From assembly GCF_030056655.1 (NCBI RefSeq), contig NZ_JASHIE010000003.1, forward strand, positions 186,001 to 250,000: a stretch of 64,000 bases of DNA. The letters are read 5' to 3'. The position numbers were made by a program, and so were the translations under genes. A model generated the notes under the pieces. That model searched no databases and was not told where the DNA came from. It saw only the letters and a list, made by a program, of their open reading frames with translations. Shown here piece after piece: positions 58,870 through 64,000 of this stretch; the stretch's first letter is position 1; each line of letters begins with the position of its first letter. The DNA is from Flectobacillus rivi (lineage in GTDB: Bacteria > Bacteroidota > Bacteroidia > Cytophagales > Spirosomataceae).

Positions 58870-61797
58870 TTATGATAACATTAAATTATTGGGAAAGCCT
58901 TTAGGTTCGGCAGACCAAGGAGATGCTTTTTTGACGATATCATGTATTACACCATCTAATTCACGCGCCGACACATCTACCCACGAAAGTAGCTCTGAGG
59001 AAGGTAAAGCTCCTTGAGTATCATGCATTAATAAATCGACTGCTCCCAATATACGTGCTAATGGTGCTCGAACACCATGTGATTGCATCCATGCGATTTC
59101 ACGGAGTTTTTTATTTTGCTCCTCGATGGCACGTACATACTTCGTATTTTCTGTAATATCTTTTGAAAAGCAGGATACCCCAACAATTTCATTATCTCGA
59201 TAAATAGGATATAAATTGATTTCCGAAATCTCTATTTCACCTTTAATTGGATTAAAGCTTGACACTACTTCAAAAAATGACTCTCCTCCTAATGCTCTTT
59301 CATAAAGCGAATCCCACAATGCAATTTCTTCAGGTGACCACTTTTCATTTAGCGCTAATGTTCCTACCTGTGGTTGTTCGTCTATTTTATCAGATATTCT
59401 TCGAGCAAAAATAGAGTTAAATGTAACCAATCGTTTTTCTGTATCAATCGACCAGATATAGTTATCGGTATTGTTAATTAATAGCTCCAAATTGGACTTC
59501 ATTACCTCTATCTTATTCTCTTGCTCTTTTAGCGTAGTTATGTCTCTATACGAAACAGCCATACCATCGTTGAGGGGATTACAACTAACTGAAAGCCATT
59601 TTTTTGATTGCGCTTCGTACTCGATAAAAGAGTGTTCTCTATTTTCGTCTTGCGCTACCACATGTTGCATAAAGAATGGATGATAGGGATGAATATTAAA
59701 AACTTCCCATAAATACATCCCCATTTGCGACTGTGCATCCATATCAAAGAGCTGTTCAGCTGCCTTGTTGGCGTATTGAATTCGCCACTGATCATTTACG
59801 ATAAAGTATCCGTCGGTAATACTCGATAAAATCCTACCACTATTTTCTGCTTCTAGGAGATACTGTCTTTTGGCTGATTGCTCTTGCGTTATATCCTTAC
59901 CAATTAGATAGGCTAACTCGGTGTTAGGCTCATACGTTGAGCTCCACTCAATCCAACGAATACTTCCATCTTTGGCAACACAACGGTTGGTAAAAGTAGC
60001 ACTAGCATTATTCTCAAACATTAAGTCCAAATCAAACCTTGCAGCGCCTAAGTCCTCTGGATGAACCACTTGTAAAAATGGCTTTGCATGGAAATCTTCT
60101 TTCTGATAACCTAACTCTTTACAAAAACGAGGATTTACTTTGATAAAACCACCATCTCGACCAATCGTACAGATATAATTATTGGAGTGGTTAAAGACAT
60201 TATCCCAGTCTTTCAGGGCATTTAGTTTGACGATTTTTAGTCCTAAAATATCAGCCACACTTTTACAAAAAGAAGTATGTCTTTTATTGATCAGAGCAAT
60301 ATCTTGGGTACAAAGTGACAATATTCCTACTACCTTATGCTTACTTTTGAGTGGTAATACAAATGAGTTGCAGTCAATAGACTTTCCTGGAACTATTTCT
60401 CGCACTTGTCTACCACGCATGGCTTGTCCATGACGAAAGACTTGGGTTTCCCAATCATCAGAATGTTCTAGTCGAATGGAAGGTGCCAAAGATAGACTTT
60501 CATTGAAATTATGTGTTCCTAAGCTCACATTTTTCAAGTATTTACCTGTACCATCCACCACCCACAATAAGGCTGTTTGATAACCTGCTTGTTCACAAAC
60601 TCGTTTCAGTACCATTTCAAATGGTTCATTAAAGGTTTGTGTTTGACCTAGCAGTCTATATATTTCATTTAAACAAAGTGTTTCTTGATTTTTTTGGTAG
60701 TTGTCTGTAATGTCCAGCAAGGTAGCCAAATGATTACCACCAATTAGCTTTCTATGTAATTGATAACTTGCAATTAGTTGGTTATTTTCAAAATCTCTTA
60801 TTTTGGTAATGCCTTTTGCTTGGTTATGATCAAGGAAAGTCTGCCAAATCTGACAAAATGATTTCTTAAAACCATCCGTCATCAAAGGCTGAATTTTAGC
60901 ATCCATTAGTTGATTATCGTAAGCCCTAAAAAGCTTAACTGCCGAGCGATTGGCATCTACGATTTGTCCTTCATCGTCAAAAACCAAGATAGCTTCTTGC
61001 GTTTTATCAAAAATTGTTTCAAACTGGATAAGAGAGGAACGTTCTCGATCTCGAGATTCAATAAGCTGAGTAATATTGGTAAAAATCACCAAAGAGGCAG
61101 GATATTCATTTACGATAATATTGTATGCTGAAAACTCTACGTGTAAGGTTTGATTGTCGGGTAAACACCATCGTACTACTGTTCGTTCACCTGTTCGTGA
61201 AGCCATATTGGTTTCCATGCGCTCCATGTCATCGGCATGACACAGCTCCGTGATTTTTCTTTGCTTGAGCCAATCTTCCTCCGCTGAAATAGTATCTTTT
61301 GTGGCTTGATTAACCATCACAATTCGATTGGTGTAAGCACATGTCACAATCATCGGTATTGCCGAGGTGGTAAATAAGCTCTGATAAAGGTCTACGTATT
61401 TGGATAGTTTTTGTTTGCTTTCTTTCTTTTTCTCATAAAAAGTCAGCACTCGCTCTAGCCAATCTTCTGTGAGTTGACTATCGAGCAAATAATCTTCATA
61501 TTTAAGCTCATTTTGAGCTTTTAGTTCGATTTTATTGTCTTTGGGAAGTATTAATACAATGTAGAGGGGAGATGACTGCTGGCGGTAGTCGTTGTAATAC
61601 TGTATATCTGAAGATGTAAAACTGGGCAGGTAATAAAAGACAATCGGACGGGTTTGGGAAGATTGTGGTTGGGTAATTTCTTCAATTGGAAGATGCTCAT
61701 GATCGGTACAGAGTCCCTGAAGGCACGCTATTATGGACTCGGGTATGTCTCGTACTGAATTAGTGGCGGTAAAATTTTTAAATGAGTAAAGCAACAT
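58870..61797 (-). CDS. Multi-PAS/GAF sensor protein with an H-box but no ATPase domain
   Basis: The 975-residue protein has no transmembrane segments. An N-terminal region of about 130 residues is of unknown fold, followed by PAS-like domains near 140-245, 255-365, 540-645, 650-755 and 765-880, with a GAF domain near 390-525 (MVLKRVCEQAGYQTALLWVV). The C-terminus is a single histidine-kinase-like helical hairpin with MQSHGVRAPLARILG (His907) and a second helix ELDGVIHDIVKKA. It stops there: no N, G1 or G2 box of a HATPase_c domain is present. It may be phosphorylated by another kinase or act as a dimeric sensor. Confidence 0.85.
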   Translation of the reverse strand: MLLYSFKNFTATNSVRDIPESIIACLQGLCTDHEHLPIEEITQPQSSQTRPIVFYYLPSFTSSDIQYYNDYRQQSSPLYIVLILPKDNKIELKAQNELKYEDYLLDSQLTEDWLERVLTFYEKKKESKQKLSKYVDLYQSLFTTSAIPMIVTCAYTNRIVMVNQATKDTISAEEDWLKQRKITELCHADDMERMETNMASRTGERTVVRWCLPDNQTLHVEFSAYNIIVNEYPASLVIFTNITQLIESRDRERSSLIQFETIFDKTQEAILVFDDEGQIVDANRSAVKLFRAYDNQLMDAKIQPLMTDGFKKSFCQIWQTFLDHNQAKGITKIRDFENNQLIASYQLHRKLIGGNHLATLLDITDNYQKNQETLCLNEIYRLLGQTQTFNEPFEMVLKRVCEQAGYQTALLWVVDGTGKYLKNVSLGTHNFNESLSLAPSIRLEHSDDWETQVFRHGQAMRGRQVREIVPGKSIDCNSFVLPLKSKHKVVGILSLCTQDIALINKRHTSFCKSVADILGLKIVKLNALKDWDNVFNHSNNYICTIGRDGGFIKVNPRFCKELGYQKEDFHAKPFLQVVHPEDLGAARFDLDLMFENNASATFTNRCVAKDGSIRWIEWSSTYEPNTELAYLIGKDITQEQSAKRQYLLEAENSGRILSSITDGYFIVNDQWRIQYANKAAEQLFDMDAQSQMGMYLWEVFNIHPYHPFFMQHVVAQDENREHSFIEYEAQSKKWLSVSCNPLNDGMAVSYRDITTLKEQENKIEVMKSNLELLINNTDNYIWSIDTEKRLVTFNSIFARRISDKIDEQPQVGTLALNEKWSPEEIALWDSLYERALGGESFFEVVSSFNPIKGEIEISEINLYPIYRDNEIVGVSCFSKDITENTKYVRAIEEQNKKLREIAWMQSHGVRAPLARILGAVDLLMHDTQGALPSSELLSWVDVSARELDGVIHDIVKKASPWSAEPKGFPNNLMLS

Positions 61798-62300
61798 AAG
61801 GATTCACAATTATTAGAGAGTAGCAAGGATGCCATTTTTTTATATTTTCTTTTAACAATAATGCTCGATGTAAATATAGAAAAATAAGCCATCACCACAA
61901 AGCTTTCTTCAAATATTTAGGAATTTCGTCTTGTAGCTAAAAATATCCGCATTTAATTAAATTACCATAACCAAACTTTTGTTTGAAAACCACTCAAACC
62001 TCTGACTATCAAGTACTCATTTGTATTTTAATTTTAGCATACCTATCCAAAATATAAAAACAAGTTTTACTACCCTATAACAAGGGTCAGAGTATTCCCA
62101 ATGAAAAGCTGAATCTCTCCTACAAAAAAAGTACAACGATAAATGCTAAATATACCATCTTGCACTTCACTAATGGTAATAAATTAATGTACCTACAAAT
62201 AAAATACTCATTTGATTCTTGAATTATTTAATTTTGAATTGCATAAAAGTTATGCCCAGTGTATCGCTGGAATCAATGATTATTAATACAATTTAGTGCA
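61798..62300. other. 503-bp AT-rich interval between divergent genes
   Basis: I see no gene and no strong hairpin. A short direct similarity, TACTCATTTG, occurs at about 62014 and 62207 with AT-rich tails. Promoters of both divergent genes must lie here, but I cannot place them with confidence. Confidence 0.5.
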
Positions 62301-62702
62301 ATGAAAGGTGTAGAAATCGTAAAGGCGTACTACAATAGCTTTAATCAAAAAGATTGGCAAGGAATGTTAGACTTGCTTGATGAAAATATCCGTCACGAAA
62401 GTAACCAAGGCGATGTGCGTGTGGGAAAAGATAAATTCACAGCATTTCTTCAAAAAATGGACGATAGCTATGAAGAAACACTTACTAATATGGTTTTTCT
62501 AGCTGAGGAAACGGGCACACGTGTGGCAGTAGAATTTGTGGTAAACGGTATCTACAAAAAAGGGGAAGAAGGCCTTCCAGAAGCGCATGGACAAACTTAT
62601 GTATTGCCAGCGGGTGCTTTTTTGGAGGTTAAAGACGGAAAAATCACACGAGTAACAACGTATTACAACCTTACACTTTGGATTGAATTAGTGTCAAAGT
62701 AA
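62301..62702 (+). CDS. NTF2-like ketosteroid-isomerase-related protein (TIGR02096 type)
   Basis: The 133-residue cone-fold protein has VEIVKAYYNSFNQKDWQGML at the start, ENIRHESNQGDVRVGKDKF, and an end with GAFLEVKDGKITRVTTYYNL. It matches the ketosteroid-isomerase-related family, which is found beside GNAT and nitrilase-type genes. The catalytic role is unknown. The next gene starts 2 bp after its stop, so translation is coupled. Confidence 0.82.
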   Translation: MKGVEIVKAYYNSFNQKDWQGMLDLLDENIRHESNQGDVRVGKDKFTAFLQKMDDSYEETLTNMVFLAEETGTRVAVEFVVNGIYKKGEEGLPEAHGQTYVLPAGAFLEVKDGKITRVTTYYNLTLWIELVSK

Positions 62703-62703
62703 C

Positions 62704-63285
62704 ATGGAATTTATCAGAAAAGTAGGCAAAGAAATCGAAAGTGCTTTTGTGGATTTAGCAAAGCTCCGAATTGAGGTTTTTCACGACTACCCTTATCTAT
62801 ATGAGGGAACTTTAGACTATGAGTTGGAGTATTTGAAAACTTACGCTAATTCAGAGAAAGGCTTTTTATTCGCGGTGTATGATCAAGGAAAAATGGTGGG
62901 TGCTACCACGGCAATTCCCTTAGTGGATGAAACAGAAGAGGTACAAATACCGTTTATAGAACAGGGTTTTTCACTGGATAATATTTTCTATTTTGGAGAA
63001 AGTATATTGCTTAAATCGCATCGAGGAATAGGACTTGGACATCGTTTTTTTGATGAAAGAGAAACATTTGCTCAGGAAAATGGATTTCAAATTGCCACTT
63101 TCTGCTCAGTTGACCGTGGCGAAAACCATCCTCTAAAACCCTCAGAATACAGATCAAATGATGTGTTTTGGACTAAAAGAGGTTATACGCCACAGCCACA
63201 TCTGGTTTGTGAAATGAGTTGGCTAGATATTGGCGAAACGCAAAGCACCCGAAAGCCCCTTCGATTTTGGCTCAAAAATCTGTAA
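62704..63285 (+). CDS. GNAT-family N-acetyltransferase
   Basis: The 193-residue protein has a GNAT acetyl-CoA-binding region, ESILLKSHRGIGLGHRFFDERE (Q/RxxGxG/A pattern in RGIGLG), and a preceding strand GFLFAVYDQGKMVGATTAIP. The acceptor is unknown. In other bacteria this domain is found next to or fused with a carbon-nitrogen hydrolase, as here, where the nitrilase-family gene follows after 34 bp. Confidence 0.85.
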   Translation: MEFIRKVGKEIESAFVDLAKLRIEVFHDYPYLYEGTLDYELEYLKTYANSEKGFLFAVYDQGKMVGATTAIPLVDETEEVQIPFIEQGFSLDNIFYFGESILLKSHRGIGLGHRFFDERETFAQENGFQIATFCSVDRGENHPLKPSEYRSNDVFWTKRGYTPQPHLVCEMSWLDIGETQSTRKPLRFWLKNL

Positions 63286-63319
63286 TCATTTTCACCAATA
63301 AACATTTTAATCCATTCGT

Positions 63320-64000
63320 ATGAAAGTTCGTGTTGCAACAGCACAATATCCCATTACGCAACATAGCTCGTTTGATGCGTGGGCAAATCACGTACACGAA
63401 TGGGTGGCGGAGGCTTCGGCAAAAGAAGCCCAACTGTTGATTTTCCCTGAGTATGGAGCCATGGAATTGACGAGTATTTTACCAGCCAATTTACAGTCTT
63501 CCCTTCAAGGGCAAGTGATTGAGTTGAGTAATTTACAAGAAAAATTTATTGATGTCTGGACTACCGCAGCACAGCAAAACCATGTGACCATTGTAGCGCC
63601 TAGTTTGCCTGTTATTATCAACGGGCGTCCTGTCAACAGAGCCATGGTTTTTTCAGAGAAAGGCTATGTAGGTTATCAAGATAAATTTTTCATGACTCGT
63701 TTTGAAAATGAAGAATGGGGAATTTCGAGTGGCGAAAAAGTACTCACCATATTTGAAGCCTCATGGGGAAAATTTGGGATTCAAATTTGTTATGATGTGG
63801 AATTTCCGATTGGTAGTCAGTTGCTTGCCTCAGAAGGTGCCCAATTAATTGTTGCACCAAGCTGCACCGAAACCATCAGAGGCGCTACTCGGGTACATAT
63901 TGGTGCTAGAGCCAGAGCTTTAGAAAACCAAATTTATACCGCTGTATCTCAAACGGTTGGAAATGCCCTTTGGTCCCCAGCAGTCGACATCAATTATGGA
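63320..64000 (+). CDS. Carbon-nitrogen hydrolase (nitrilase family), 3' end beyond the window
   Basis: The ATG at 63320 opens a frame of 227 codons to the window edge without a stop. The nitrilase triad is visible: Glu44 (LIFPEYG), Lys122 (YQDKFFMTRFE) and Cys157 (IQICYDVEFP). It hydrolyses an amide or nitrile in the cytoplasm. It is third in an operon with the NTF2-like and GNAT genes, an association known for the GNAT/carbon-nitrogen hydrolase pair. The substrate is unknown. Confidence 0.9.
   Translation, partial: MKVRVATAQYPITQHSSFDAWANHVHEWVAEASAKEAQLLIFPEYGAMELTSILPANLQSSLQGQVIELSNLQEKFIDVWTTAAQQNHVTIVAPSLPVIINGRPVNRAMVFSEKGYVGYQDKFFMTRFENEEWGISSGEKVLTIFEASWGKFGIQICYDVEFPIGSQLLASEGAQLIVAPSCTETIRGATRVHIGARARALENQIYTAVSQTVGNALWSPAVDINYG

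Overview
The window looks like a chromosomal segment of a Bacteroidota bacterium, most likely from the Cytophagales (Spirosoma, Flectobacillus or Arcicella-like). The evidence is an AT-rich sequence, two SusC/SusD pairs, a TonB receptor paired with a beta-helix lipoprotein, many lipoproteins, no obvious Shine-Dalgarno sequences, and -7 promoter elements of the Bacteroidota form TAnnTTTG. No rRNA, tRNA, CRISPR array, transposase or prophage gene was seen. The genus is an inference.

Layout. 0-6.7 kb: a nutrient-uptake locus with two fasciclin-domain lipoproteins followed by SusC and SusD. 6.9-13.4 kb: SRPBCC protein, small lipoprotein, and a beta-helix lipoprotein/TonB receptor pair. 13.7-16.7 kb: TerC, then an L-fucose-type pair (FucP-like permease and RhaM/FucU-like mutarotase) bracketed by two copies of a long palindrome. 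16.9-25.3 kb: a compact minus-strand operon headed by a Crp/Fnr-type regulator (barrel protein, NAD-binding epimerase, two membrane proteins, serine hydrolase), a secreted zincin, a chloramphenicol-acetyltransferase-like enzyme, a second Crp/Fnr regulator and an EamA exporter. 26.6-30.1 kb: a three-gene cassette with a small membrane protein, a large exported protein and a trypsin-like protease; I recognise no named system for it. 30.2-31.7 kb: thiD and a secreted hypothetical protein. 32.1-43.0 kb: a phosphonate-utilisation locus (TIGR03364-type FAD oxidoreductase, phosphonatase-like hydrolase, DUF5690 permease, SusC/SusD pair, PhnZ, alkaline-phosphatase-superfamily enzyme), followed at 43.3 kb by a PhoB-like response regulator. 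44.2-47.9 kb: LpxH-like phosphoesterase with a glycosyltransferase, a quinone oxidoreductase and a 50-residue protein. 48.0-53.6 kb: gluconate metabolism (two gluconokinases, AraC regulator, 6-phosphogluconate dehydrogenase). 53.7-58.7 kb: esterase, pectinesterase, Tat-exported phospholipase C. 58.9-61.8 kb: a multi-PAS/GAF protein with a histidine-kinase H-box but no ATPase domain. 62.3-64 kb: an NTF2-like/GNAT/nitrilase operon that runs off the end.

The most interesting signal is regulatory. Upstream of the PhoB-like regulator, the TonB/beta-helix pair, the secreted 172-residue protein and the phosphonatase gene there are arrays of 6-bp units of the form (T/G)TAA(T/C)N repeated every 11 bp. 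In each case a TAnnTTTG-like -7 box begins 15 or 16 bp from the start of the last unit. This is the geometry of tandem PhoB sites, so I infer that these transcription units form one phosphate-starvation regulon with the phosphonate locus as its core.

The intergenic space is unusually rich in small non-coding inverted-repeat elements. At least seven families occur two or more times or carry clear terminal inverted repeats; they are listed individually.
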